Shown here in pieces: positions 1-10,231 of a stretch of 64,000 nucleotides of DNA. Source of the DNA: Erpobdella octoculata (lineage: Eukaryota > Annelida > Clitellata > Hirudinida > Erpobdellidae). The stretch lies in the NCBI GenBank assembly GCA_963978895.1, contig OZ022239.1:17400686-17464685 (forward strand). The letters are read 5' to 3'. Within the stretch, counting starts at the first letter, position 1, and each line of letters begins with the position of its first letter. Under the pieces are notes generated by a model. That model saw nothing but the letters and a program-made list of their open reading frames with translations, was not told where the DNA came from and ran no database searches. The position numbers and the translations under genes were made by a program.

Positions 1-603
1 AGGTGCTAGTACCGATAAAAAAATAAAAACCTTGTAATATTATGGTTTCTAGCACCACAAGCGCAGAGCATCTGCATGTCTAGAAGTAAATGTAACTGTA
101 AATAAAGTTGATTAATTTATTTTAATTTTAAAAATAATGTTACTCAAAGTTTGATTAAACCAAAAGAAAGAAAGCATGGCAGACATTAATAACAGGTACC
201 GCTCTATTAAAACTGGAATTAAGATATACCTTAGTGCAGTGCAATTCTCTCTTTCTTTCTCTCTCCCTCGCTTTCTCCCTATTGAAACGCGTGTGTTTCT
301 CTTCTACTTTTTTTTACAAATTTTTATTCAACTTGCAATAATATTTGTCTGTTTGTTTGTTTGTTTGTGTCTTTCTCTGTACGCAAATCTTGCAAGTAAA
401 ATTTAACCAGCTTTTTGACAAGCTAGGAAGCTGAAACTTTCAGCATAGCTTTATATTGGATGACAATACATGATTCAATTGAAAAAAAACTGAAAAACTT
501 AATCTGAATAACTTTCGTATTTTTAAATTGAGTGTATTTGAAATAAAAGTTTGTGTTGAAAAACTCTTTTTTTCCTTCACTTGTTTATGTTGTTATCGCT
601 ATA

Positions 604-660
604 ATTCTCTCTCTCTATTATGCTTTCTTGATGTCTTTTTCTCCCTTTCTTTCTTATTTT

Positions 661-723
<63 letters not shown>

Positions 724-735
724 TTCTCTCATAGT
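604..735. repeat. (CT)n microsatellite
   Basis: Nearly uninterrupted CT dinucleotides with a few TTTC breaks. The frames reading Ser/Leu on + and Arg/Glu on - are translations of this tract and are not proteins. Confidence 0.95.
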
Positions 736-1095
736 TCTTGAAATTTTTGCAAGTTAATGTAGCAGTAAATACAGAATCAATTGAGCATGCCATATATAGT
801 TAAAAAATCTGGCTGTGAGTGGTAATAATTGCAAGGCACATGCAATGTATCTTAGTACTCTATCTTTCTTTCATTCTTGTTAAAAACACCAGAGATTTAG
901 CTTAGTAATGAATAATTTTGTTTTGTCTAAATAACATGAAGAAAGACAAATATTATTGTTTATATTTCAGTGGAGAAGTAATTTAGTCGACTGTTTAAAT
1001 GCAAAGCAAATGTTGTGTATTTTATGTTGGTTATCAAGAAAGCTAGAAGGCTGCCATCTAGCGACTGTATTCTATTTATACGCATATACTTTAGG

Positions 1096-1190
1096 GCAGC
1101 GGTTCAAAACCTGTGGGTCGCGACCCCAGCCGGGGTCGCCTGACGATTTTATAGGGGTCGCCTAAGACTTTCAGAAATTTGATATTTTAA
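1096..1190 (+). mobile_element. hAT-type transposon terminus (fragment)
   Basis: The segment starts CAGCGGTTC and contains GTGGGTCGCGACCCC followed by two GGGGTCGCC words. hAT elements of the Charlie type have CAG-type inverted termini next to GGGTCGCGACCC-like motifs. I could not find the opposite end, so this is either a truncated copy or the far end has decayed. No coding sequence is seen. Confidence 0.55.
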
Positions 1191-1326
1191 AAAAAGTTTG
1201 CATTGCTCAAATAACCATGTACAATTCCTTTTCCCATAACATACTTTTGTGAAACAAGCTTTTAAAGTTTATTTGTAATTTAGTCTAAATAAAGTAGTGA
1301 AAATGATTTGCATTGTGCTATTAAGA

Positions 1327-1408
1327 ATATAGTATAAAATAATTAAGTATATAGTATAAAATAATTAAGTATATAGTATAAAATAATTAAGTATATAGTA
1401 TAAAATAA
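1327..1408. repeat. 22-bp minisatellite, left part
   Basis: Tandem units of GTATATAGTATAAAATAATTAA. The array resumes in phase at 2458-2505 after the Helitron, so the two parts form one array split by the insertion. Confidence 0.9.
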
Positions 1409-2022
1409 CTAGCGGGGGCACCCGGCGTTGCCCTGGGTTTTTAGAGGTTTACCTAATGCGTTTCTTTTTCGCTCCCGTTTCCTTCCCGCTTGAGCTCCCG
1501 GTCATTATCCAGTCCCTGTCGCTTTCCCGCTCATTTTTTCGCTCTCAGTTCCCCCCTAGATCCGATTCTACATACATACATTCATACATACATACATACA
1601 TACATACATACATACATACATACATACATACATACATACACACACACATACATACATACATAAATAGATACATACACACTCCAGCTCCCGGTCGTTATCC
1701 GTTCCATGTCGCTTTCCCGCTCATTCTTTCGCTCTCAGTTGACCCCCCCTAGATCCAATTCTACATAGATACATACATACATACATACATGCATACATAC
1801 ATTCATACATACATACATAGATACATACACACACATACATACTTTGAATGAGCAATTAGTGCCGAAATATTGTAAAAAACACATACATACATACATACAT
1901 ACATAAACACACACAGACACACATACATGCACATACACATACATACATAAACACATACATACGCACATACATACATACATGCATGCATACATACAAACAT
2001 ATATACATACATACATACATAC

Positions 2023-2053
<31 letters not shown>

Positions 2054-2214
2054 CACATACATACATACATACATAGATACATACACACACATACATACTT
2101 TGAATGAGCATTTAGTGCCGAAATATTGTAAAAAACACATACATACATACATAAACACACACACAGACACACATACATGCATATACACATACATACATAC
2201 ACACATACATACGC

Positions 2215-2247
<33 letters not shown>

Positions 2248-2457
2248 GTTCCCGCTCGCTCACCCGCTCCGCTCCGCTCATTTTGTGACGGATTTCAAAA
2301 TTTTTTTCTCTATATTTGATTCCCCTTGACTCTCAAGGTTGTGTGAAAATTTCATTACGATCGGATGAATGGTGTAGCAATGCATTAATAACATACCTAT
2401 ATACATACATACATACATATATACATATATACAAATATTCATTTTTATATATATAGA
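1409..2457 (-). mobile_element. Complete non-autonomous Helitron (H1)
   Basis: Read on the minus strand the element begins TCTATATATATAAAAATGAA and ends with a GC-rich hairpin (CAGGGCAACGCCGGGTG) followed by CTAG, the classical Helitron 5'-TC / hairpin-CTRR-3' architecture. It lies between A (1408) and T (2458), the expected AT target, with no target duplication. Next to the 5' end is a module with TGCATTGCTACACC and ATCCGATCGTAATG, seen again at 14.3, 51.7, 52.4 and 58.2 kb. The centre is ACAT/TA microsatellite, including two near-identical blocks of about 260 bp that both carry TTTGAATGAGCA. No transposase is encoded, so it depends on a Rep-helicase elsewhere. Confidence 0.92.
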
Positions 2458-2505
2458 TTAAGTATATAGTATAAAATAATTAAGTATATAGTATAAAATA
2501 ATTAA
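2458..2505. repeat. 22-bp minisatellite, right part
   Basis: Continues the array of 1327-1408 in perfect phase across the Helitron insertion. Confidence 0.9.
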
Positions 2506-2522
2506 ATCTTAAAATTCTTCAG

Positions 2523-3738
2523 GCTTTTGGAGAGGCTCACGAAGAAGTAGCCAATGAAGGTCAAACAAAGGTTTGTTTGAATTTTTTTCTCAAATGTCCC
2601 ATCTAAACTAATTTATTATTTTCAAGTCTTACACTAACTAACCTTCGAAGATGTCATTTTTACAAAAGTTGTTTATGCATACAATTCACTTTGAAGGAGT
2701 TGGATGGTGCAATTTAAGTTGAAATGGTTAACGAATGATTAGTGAAAGATGATTGAATTGAGTGAAGATTTTTGTGATTTCATTAAATGCAATTGTGAAA
2801 CAAAATTGTTATCAACATTTCATTACACTGAGACATCATGACTGCTCCATAGTAACTCTTTGAAGCACACTTGCTTTAGAGACCTTGTTTGAGACTGTCA
2901 AATTGAATTATACTGAAAGTGTCATAATAGACTCTATAATTCAGGTTCCCTCTCGAGATGATAAAGTTGATCTTCATTTTGTTGCATTCATTCATCACAA
3001 GGGAACTCTTTATGAATTAGGTTTGTTTATGTCATTTATTTGGGTATGATCAAGATGCATTAATTTTAACTTATATTAATGAATCAACTTTATATTATTA
3101 AATCTAAGCAGTTCTCTTTACGGAGTTAATAAAGTAAATGCGGACGTGGTTGTGGTAGTTTTTATTTTTAAAAAACTAAAATTATTTTAAACAAGTGAAA
3201 TGAGAGTAAACTGAACAAAATATGTAATGACAAAAAGTATTTTAGGTAGTATTTGGACTGCTTTAACTGCAGCAGAAAATTTACTGCTATGCATTATAAT
3301 TTTCTGCTAATTTTCATATTTTTAGCGTTGTAGCAAACATTGTTGTATTGAATGTGAATTTGACTTTTGTTGTCTTGTTTCAGATGGACGCAGAAATGGG
3401 CCAGTCAGTCATGGGCCCACAACTGAGGACACCTTGCTGGAGGTTGTTCTAAGTTCTTATATTGATAATACATTTCATGAGTTCTAAAAAATATGATTAA
3501 AAGTTTTCTAAGAATTTAATTAATTGCACTTGGTTGATCAAATATGTAAGAGGTGTTGAACTTATGACATTTGTATTATGACCACTCAGGAAGCTTCAGA
3601 TAAAATGATAAGATTTTTTTATGAAGATGAGTTGCTTATTCTTGTTTATTGCAGGATTCAGTAGAAGTAGTGAAGAAGTTCATTGCAAGAGATCCAACTA
3701 ATCTCAATTTCACTGTTGTTGCTCTCTCCAAAGCTTAA
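2523..3738 (+). CDS. UCHL3: Ubiquitin C-terminal hydrolase (UCHL1/UCHL3 type), last four exons
   Basis: Four exons join in frame: 2523-2570, 2945-3020, 3384-3442 and 3655-3738 (TAA stop). Each intron has AG acceptors and GT donors; phases are 0, 1 and 0. The translation reads AFGEAHEEVANEGQTK, then DDKVDLHFVAFIHHKGTLYEL, an Asp-Gly-Arg continuation, and a tail ending FTVVALSKA. This matches the C-terminal half of peptidase C12 enzymes (UCHL1/UCHL3), which remove small adducts from the C terminus of ubiquitin in the cytosol. The catalytic His (in DLHF) and catalytic Asp (in YELDGR) are both present. The exons with the N terminus, catalytic Cys and oxyanion Gln are left of the window, so the gene is partial here. 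The RDP..L.F tail is nearer UCHL3 than UCHL1. No break is seen in the visible exons. Confidence 0.93.
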
Positions 3739-3990
3739 CTTATTTTTCCAATGCATATCTTTGTCATTTTATTTACAAATTTTGTATCTGCAAGTTAGTG
3801 CTATGTATTGCTTTTTATAGGATTATCTAAGAATGACTTGTCTATGTTGTAGCCCGATTACTAATATCAACATCTTCTATTATCATTTGTTCACTTTGTT
3901 TATCGTCGGTGAAGCCATTGCTGTGTGTTATGCCTTGTCGTGCTTTGCTACAGTCTTGTCAATTTAATATGCCTCCTTTATTATTATTAC

Positions 3991-4032
<42 letters not shown>

Positions 4033-4226
4033 TATTATTATTATTATTATTATTTATCTGCAGTAAATAACTGTTACATAATATATTTTTATGTTGAAAG
4101 ATGTTCATTCAAAATATATGTTTATTCCAAAATATATTTTATTTTAACTTGTATCATTTTTTGATAAAAAAAAAATAATGCGCCTAACGTTATTGAGAAA
4201 TTCAGCCAGGCTTATAGGCTGTTATA
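3739..4226 (+). other. UCHL 3' flank / probable 3' UTR with (TTA)n
   Basis: The AT-rich stretch after the UCHL stop codon holds a (TTA)n tract at about 3978-4055. No ORF is recognisable. The polyadenylation site is not certain. Confidence 0.5.
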
Positions 4227-4617
4227 GGTAGGGGAGATGGGGGCTTTTTGATCTCTGGGGCACATTGATCTTTTGGCAATAACGTAATAATTTCTAAATG
4301 AAAATGCAATGCATAATTGTTTATGGTCTTTAATTGTTTTCCTTCTAATTTTAGTCCTATTTTCTTTTAAACAATCCGCCGTTGAAAGTTGAAAAATACG
4401 AGAGTTTGTTTTGACCGGAGAAAAGTACCTAAATTTTCACAACAGTTGAGTTTCTGTAATTACAAATTAGATAAATATTTTTGGGGAAAATTAATTTGCA
4501 TTGTATAAACGTATGTCTAAGGCTTATTTTATTGCATATTTGAATTCTCAAGCAACATTTATTGATGAGATATCGCCATTTATAATAAGCTCTATCTCAT
4601 GGGGACTCTTTGATCCT

Positions 4618-5893
4618 TACCGATAGTACTGAATGGCCACTCATGCCATTTTTATTATAGAAGACAATTCTCACCAAATGGTAAGCCAAAATGTTTTATT
4701 TCACAGACAAGTCTTTATTAATGTTAATTAAAAAAATCATAAAAGCATTTTGTCATTTTATTAAAAAGTTGTAGCCTACAATCCAATACTATATGATGAA
4801 TAGTCAAAAGAAAATTTGATATGCCCATTTCTTCTGGATTTTTGAAGGATTGGATCTCCTAGTTTCACAACAATTTGATCTAAATCTGCCTCACAAATAC
4901 CTTTATCCCTAGACTAAAATTTGACCTCTTCGATGTCTTTATCCTTGTACAAAAACTTCAAAAAACCATCAGAAACTTTATCGCCTTTGACTACCATGAT
5001 TTTGCCTACATAATAGGTTTTCGAGTCAAAAACATATTAAAAAATACACCAATTCCCTATTTTTATCTTAGTGTTGTCAAGGGCAAAATGAACATCTTTA
5101 CTGGTGGCCATATATCTAGATTTTTTAGATGTTGATTCCCCGTCAGGCTCGATGTCTGGGAAGCTGTTCAAAATATCTCTTCTTGCTGCAAGTTTTGCTT
5201 CTCAGCTGCAGATTTAACTGACAAGCAAGCTTTCAAAACATCTTCTACTGCTCTTTCCATGTGCTTTGAGACAATCCCCCCTTCAAAGCTGTAGATACTC
5301 AGTTTCTCATTCTGAAACAACCATAGAACATTATTAAGTAGTGATTAATATGTATATGTCTTGAATATATTAAACAATTTCATTCAATTACATTAAAATT
5401 TTTATCAATAATGAACCTCAACACATTTATGAAAATTTAAAAATTCAGCAATACTGAATGACTATGGCCATTCAGTACGACCTTACAGTGGCCATTTAGT
5501 ACGAACCGAGATGTACGAGCATTTTAGTGTGCTACGAGCAAAATAATAATTTTAGACATCCAAAATTTAGATTAAAATATTAATCATGCATCTCTTTATT
5601 TACAAAAAATATCTTACAAAATATAACCTTCAATATTTGATGAGAATAGAATAGTTCAGACCTGACTCGTTTTCACTTTTTCTTGCGAAAAACCAAAAAG
5701 CTCTATAAATGCCGAACGAAATACAAGAGACACAAAAGAATAACACTGAGACCACTGAGTGACTGAACAAAGAGTTCATATATATATATACACATTTTAA
5801 AAAAGAGATGGGCGTAAAAAATAATGTAACAAATGAGAAAATCTCAGTGGCCGTTCAGTCCAGTGGCCATTCAGTACGGTTCTCCCCTACGTT
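4618..5893 (-). mobile_element. Related pogo-like remnant nested in the larger element
   Basis: An inverted motif TACTGAATGGCCACT lies at the left (about 4627) and as AGTGGCCATTCAGTACGG at the right (about 5862), with further copies near 5466, 5490 and 5848. The right end continues into TTCTCCCCTAC, echoing the GTAGGGGAG start of the outer element. Inside on the minus strand is a degenerate C-terminal coding remnant. The left boundary is less clear than the right. Confidence 0.55.
4815..5310 (-). pseudogene. Decayed C-terminal part of a pogo-like transposase
   Basis: Minus-strand translation gives fragments including FPDIEPDGESTSKKSRYMAT and, after stops and a frameshift, SKTYYVGKIM followed by a VKLGDP tail. 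The second part aligns by eye with the + strand fragment at 6166-6396 (VIHYIGQIM ... IVCRLPDP), so both derive from the same C-terminal domain. At least two stops and one frame change break it. No catalytic motif remains. Confidence 0.55.
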
Positions 5894-6043
5894 GATTTGA
5901 AGATACTACTTGTCCTTAGATACTAAATGTACGCATTCTCCTGGCATTGGAGGTTTAATGTAATCCTATAATTTGATATTTTCTATTATTATTATTGCAA
6001 AAACGCAATTAGTTTTCTTCGTAGGGTTGGTTTTGGTTTCACA

Positions 6044-6396
6044 ATGGTTAGACATTGTCAGCCAAAGACAGAGCGAGGTACAACACTGGTTAAAGTAATG
6101 GGAATAGCAATGTTAAACCTCAGTTAACAGCAAAAGAAAGCCCTGTTCTGGACTATAACTGTTCTGTGTTGAAAATTAATGAATATGTTGTGGTTAGATT
6201 TAAAACAAAAAAGAAAGTTATTCACTACATCGGACAAATAATGTCAGAAGATGGTGAATTATTAATAAAGTTCCTCAAAAGGGAGAGGACGTCATCATTT
6301 AATTTTATTTGTTCAAATGATGAATTATTCCAATTTGAAAGAGATGACATTGTTTGTAGACTTCCAGACCCAATGCAGCATGGCGGGACTGCTTGA
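6044..6396 (+). pseudogene. pogo-like transposase: N-terminal and C-terminal stubs
   Basis: The ATG at 6044 opens a short frame beginning MVRHCQPKTERGTTLVK, similar to the M-x-R-x-x-x-x-K-x-x-R-G start common in pogo/Tigger-type proteins. After a stop and a short gap a 76-residue frame (6166-6396) gives the C-terminal domain with VVVRFKTKKKVIHYIGQIM and a DDIVCRLPDP end. The several hundred residues with the DDE domain are gone, so it cannot be an active transposase. The C-terminal domain is recognised mainly from its second copy at 4815-5310. Confidence 0.55.
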
Positions 6397-6800
6397 GTCA
6401 GTCGTCACTTGGTCTTTGCAGTAGATTTATCCATTTTTCCTAACCTGTAATGAATTTATATAACTTAAATGATTTTGAGTATTAATAAAAGCTATTATAC
6501 CTGTTTTCATGTGTTTTTTGAGAGAACTGGATGTGGGATCGTATTGAATTATACCTAGGATCAATGTGCCCCATGGGGGGATCATAGTGACCCGTATGTG
6601 GGGCACTTTGATCTTTTTTAGGGCTTGCACCAAAGTTCAATTTAACAATAGTTCTCTTACATTATAAAATGTCAAACTGAATTGAATACATAGAAAAGAT
6701 GTTCCTCTATGTAATTAAAAAAAGTAGTTTTTTTAACGGCTTGACTGTTATCGCCAAAAAACCTCAAAAAAGATCAAATAGCCCCCATCTCCCCTACCTA

Positions 6801-7190
6801 ATGGTCTGCCGCCAATAATTCTTTACATTTCTACAGTAGTGTAATTTGTTGCTCTATGAAGAAATACTTCGAGAATCTGGAAATTCTAGTTGTATTTATT
6901 GCAAATTTGTTCATTCAATTGTTTTGCGCATTTGGTTTCAATCGCGAGAAGATGATGAACAGCCAACCTGTCCTGTGAGGTTGCAGAAATAAATTTGTTT
7001 TTATGATTTTCAACCCCAAGGATTTAACTTTTTTGTGATACAGATATATAAACCTACAACCGCCTTTCAGAGAGACAACTTTTTCCTTCCATTCTAACGC
7101 TAAACATGTTAAGCAGACTCACATTATAGCCTACTATGCTGCATGGATATTAAAAAAAAAACATTGGCTTAAATTAGGCCATAATAACTA
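6801..7190. other. Unassigned AT-rich stretch
   Basis: No ORF, repeat or element end is recognised. Confidence 0.4.
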
Positions 7191-7484
7191 TTAATAACTG
7201 CTAATAGCAATAGTAGAATCACTAACAATTTTCCTCTGCTTAATTTTTCCTTCTGCAGGAAAAAAGTCGGAATAATGGAAATCAACTGCAACGACAATGA
7301 AGTAAAAACAATCTTCAGGCTCCGTGTTCAATCTGAACATGATTTCCTTTTTATCTTCCCAGAAAAAAATAAAATCTGGAAGCATGATGTTGTACTTGCT
7401 TCCATTCTTGTCAGTGGAACTCATATGAAGTAGCAAACAGTTCAAGTTTTGCAGTGGATTGCTGTGCAACTCTGGTTCTGACAT
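7191..7484 (-). CDS. Unrecognised minus-strand open frame, 97 residues
   Basis: The ORF is not repetitive and its composition looks protein-like (DFIFFWEDKKEIMFRLNTE, then a Phe/Tyr-rich segment). I do not recognise a family. It could be one exon of a gene on the minus strand or an old transposon frame. It lies just beyond the next open frame (7502-7918), in a different phase. No membrane segment or catalytic motif is evident. Confidence 0.25.
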   Translation of the reverse strand: MSEPELHSNPLQNLNCLLLHMSSTDKNGSKYNIMLPDFIFFWEDKKEIMFRLNTEPEDCFYFIVVAVDFHYSDFFPAEGKIKQRKIVSDSTIAISSY

Positions 7485-7501
7485 AGGCTTACAGTAATAT
7501 G

Positions 7502-7918
7502 CTAGATGTTTAGCCTAACTATCTGTTTTGTAAGCCTTGGCTCGCTTGATAATATAGTGACTTTGAGGTCATTGTGACGACATGCCCCTCCCACTAAAAC
7601 AACATGCCCCGTCCTGGGTTTATCTATTTGGATTTTTATGACAGTAAACAGCCTTATTAATGCTGTTTGTGCTTTGGTATACATTTTTGTTAGAATAACC
7701 AGCCTAACTATGCAAATTTGGTAAACTTGAAAATTGTTTGTAAGTTGTGCTACTCCTGTGTTTACAAGAGCGAAAAATACACGACTTTTGGAAGCTAGTT
7801 TTAGATCTTGAAGGCATTTGTCAGTTTTTAGTTCTTCAAAAACTGTTTTTATGTTTATCATTCTAATAACATTTAATTTTAATTTTATCTTCCAAATAGT
7901 TGCCATTCTGTTATACAA
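7502..7918 (-). CDS. Unrecognised minus-strand open frame, 138 residues
   Basis: A 417-nt open frame without simple repeats in DNA of this AT content is longer than expected by chance. It includes MINIKTVFEELKTDKCLQDL and ends in GHVVLVGGACRHNDLKV followed by a short tail. No known domain is recognised. An exon, an old transposon frame and a chance frame are all possible. It is upstream, on the same strand, of the 7191-7484 frame, in another phase. Confidence 0.25.
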   Translation of the reverse strand: MYNRMATIWKIKLKLNVIRMINIKTVFEELKTDKCLQDLKLASKSRVFFALVNTGVAQLTNNFQVYQICIVRLVILTKMYTKAQTALIRLFTVIKIQIDKPRTGHVVLVGGACRHNDLKVTILSSEPRLTKQIVRLNI

Positions 7919-9345
7919 GCTGTTTCAGGCATAAGGAAAGCTGAATATGGTCCTGGAATCTTGCACAATTGACTGCTTCAAAGAAATTTATCCGGCAAAT
8001 CTTTAATATTTATTGCTATGCTAGCGATTTTTTATTTTTAATTCTGGTAACTAAATTAGATTGATGTGTTTAGTTTTTTCAATTCAAATAATATAAAACG
8101 AATAATAAGAAAAATGCATAAAATAATTATTTGTTTGAATCGTTATTATTTTCTCCACAAATACTTGTTGCTCAGCTAGGAGGCAACTCGTTCTTTTTTT
8201 TTATAAGTTTTGCTGTATCGTTAAAAAATGAAAACAACTTCGAGGCTCGATGAATCGATTTTTCGCTCCTCTCCATCGTTCTTCTCCTCCCACACATATT
8301 GATATTTCTGAAATTGTCTTTAAAGATGAAAAAGAGAAAACATTGCGGCATATGCCGGCTGGTAATCGATAGAAGCTATCTTGCTGCTGGAGGTTCGGGG
8401 TAGACGTCGCAACAAGATTGATAAGTAATCGTCCCCATGGCAATTCGTATCGGTTCTTTGCCGCACTTCTCCTTGTTCACTTTGTGACATTCGCCCCTCC
8501 CTCTGAGTCTATCGAGCAAACCTTCTTTTCGTTACCCTTTAACTCTTTCATCACGAATGCACGGTCCGCTTGTGGTTACCCCGACGAATTTCTACGGGAA
8601 CCCCGAGGAATATCTGCGCCTGCTTGCATTTTTATTGAGTTTGTGCGGGTCTTTTACCGCGCAGACAGAGTTCGTCTCGAGGGGCGAGGGTTTTAATATT
8701 ACATAGTGCCACGGTAAGCTTAAAATGACGATTGAGCATGAGATGGAAGTTTTAAAGAAAATTCTTTTTTCGATCCACTCAGAAGAAGCCAGACAGTTTC
8801 GGCTGAAATATTTGATGGTTTCGTTTGAGCGAACATCTTTCCGTCGTCTTCGCAATATTAGGATTTAAAAATTAGAATTTTGCGAACAAAAAAAAATTGA
8901 TGATTTAAAAAAAATGAAATCACTCATTATTTCGTTGCTGCATTTTTCGGCGAAAAAAAGCTGCTCGCATGTTAAGGAGATTAGCGCTGAGACGAGATAT
9001 TTATGTTTGAAGAACTGAATATTGTCGCGGGCAGGCAGGCAGGCGCGGAAATATGAGTGAAAATAAAACAAAAAGATTTCTCACGAGTGCCAAAGCCGAA
9101 AAAGAGGTACTTGAGGCAAGGAGTTAAGAAGCTTAACTGGAGTGAACAGGAAATGGTGAACTCCATGATAAATACTCCCCTATGGATAAATGAAATGAAA
9201 TGTTTGAAATATTTTACTGTGTCAAGTGGTTGAATTTATTTTTCCATGTATTTATCTGGAGAATTAAATTTAAAATTTGATTGAATACGAACGGTCTAAA
9301 TAGAAACCAATCATTTGGGCCGAATGTTGTCATTGTTGTTAATCT
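7919..9345. other. Unassigned region with a CpG-rich patch
   Basis: About 8380-8700 is richer in GC and CpG than its surroundings, but no motif cluster or convincing gene was found. A 92-residue frame at 8418-8696 has a hydrophobic start but no recognised family. Confidence 0.35.
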
Positions 9346-9348
9346 TTC

Positions 9349-9473
9349 AGTAGTAGTAGTACTAATAGTGGTTGTGGTTGTGGTGGTTGTCGTGGTGGTG
9401 GATGGTGGTAGTAGTAGTAGCAGTAGTGGTAATAGTGATAGTAGTAGTAGTAGTGGTGGTGGTGGTGGTAGTG

Positions 9474-9506
<33 letters not shown>

Positions 9507-9556
9507 ATAGTAATAGTAGCAGTTGTTGTTGTTTCTGTTGTAGTTATTGTTGTTGA
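9349..9556. repeat. (GTA/GTG)n trinucleotide tract
   Basis: Interrupted GTA, GTG and GGT triplets; the poly-Val and poly-Ser frames are translations of this tract. Confidence 0.9.
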
Positions 9557-9868
9557 TTAGCCAGTTGTAAATTGATTACCCGACTAGTCTTTCTATCGAT
9601 CAGAAGATCCTTTGATCCTTACTCTGAGGTCTCGACAGCATGCGTTGAGTAACATCGGCGGCATCTTCTGAAGCAAGGATGCCACAGAAGGCGCTTGATT
9701 GAGTCAACTACTGGGAGCGGACGAAAAAGAAGGAGAGAATCTTGCAGCATTTGCATGTCTCGAGTGCATCTGGAGATGGAGAAACGTCGTGTATAAAATG
9801 CACGACCGTGCATACATGCGTTAACTTTTGTTTTGTTGATTCGTATATGTATCATCCTCATCATCAGC

Positions 9869-9945
9869 ATAATCATCATCATCATCATCATCATCGTCGT
9901 CGTCGTCGTCATCATTATCAGCATCGCCGTCACAATCATCCTCTT
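9869..9945. repeat. (ATC/GTC)n trinucleotide tract
   Basis: ATC triplets passing into GTC triplets, an interrupted microsatellite. Confidence 0.85.
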
Positions 9946-9949
9946 CCAC

Positions 9950-10200
9950 GTTCCGTCTTTCTAGTCTCGTTGGCCGCCGAGTATGCGCCGTACAATTCTC
10001 GCGAGATTGGACTTCGATCGCGAGATTTCAGCAATCGTCAGAGCGGAAGTGAGCGTAATAAAAATACAAATCATTTGTTTGCTTTTCATGTTTCTCTGAC
10101 GAACGGCGGCCATTTTGTTTCTGTTCATTGTCGTCGTAATCTTGAAAGTTTCGTTGAAGGAATTCCGTCAAACAGGCTGCTCGTAAGAAAGAGGTGAACA
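9950..10200. promoter_or_regulatory. Candidate TATA-less promoter / first exon
   Basis: Within about 120 bp there is a palindromic TCTCGCGAGA (9994-10003), an ETS-like GCGGAAGTG near 10033, and GGCGGCCATTTTG near 10105, which fits the YY1 core. These three motifs are over-represented together in CpG-type promoters of animal housekeeping genes. The stretch is CpG-rich against an AT-rich background. A GTAAGA near 10184 could be a first-exon donor for a + strand transcript. The gene driven by it and its direction are not established. Confidence 0.45.
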
Positions 10201-10231
10201 ATGATTTATTATGCTTTGAAATTAATTATAA

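Larger units (their letters stand above)
1..2522 (+). other. Upstream intron of UCHL gene (no exon recognised)
   Basis: The first visible UCHL exon starts at 2523 directly after an AG acceptor, so this stretch is most simply intron; no earlier exon could be found in it. It holds a CT tract (about 604-735), a hAT-type terminus near 1096, a 22-bp minisatellite and a complete Helitron. That it is all intron is inference. Confidence 0.5.
4227..6798 (+). mobile_element. pogo-like (Tc1/mariner superfamily) transposon, internally deleted
   Basis: The ends are an inverted repeat starting GGTAGGGGAGATGGGGGC, then a near-matching TTTGATC segment, each flanked by TA (4225-4226 and 6799-6800), the target duplication of this superfamily. 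Inside on the + strand are the remains of its protein: an ATG at 6044 with a Lys-x-x-Arg-Gly-type start and the C-terminal domain at 6166-6396. The DDE catalytic core is missing. A related element in reverse orientation occupies about 4618-5893. The copy is non-autonomous; the family name is inferred from the TA duplication and the N-terminal motif. Confidence 0.8.

Noticed and set aside
8418..8696. 92-residue frame with a signal-peptide-like start
   Set aside because: Nothing else supports it: no motif, no splice context, and an overlapping minus-strand frame of equal length.
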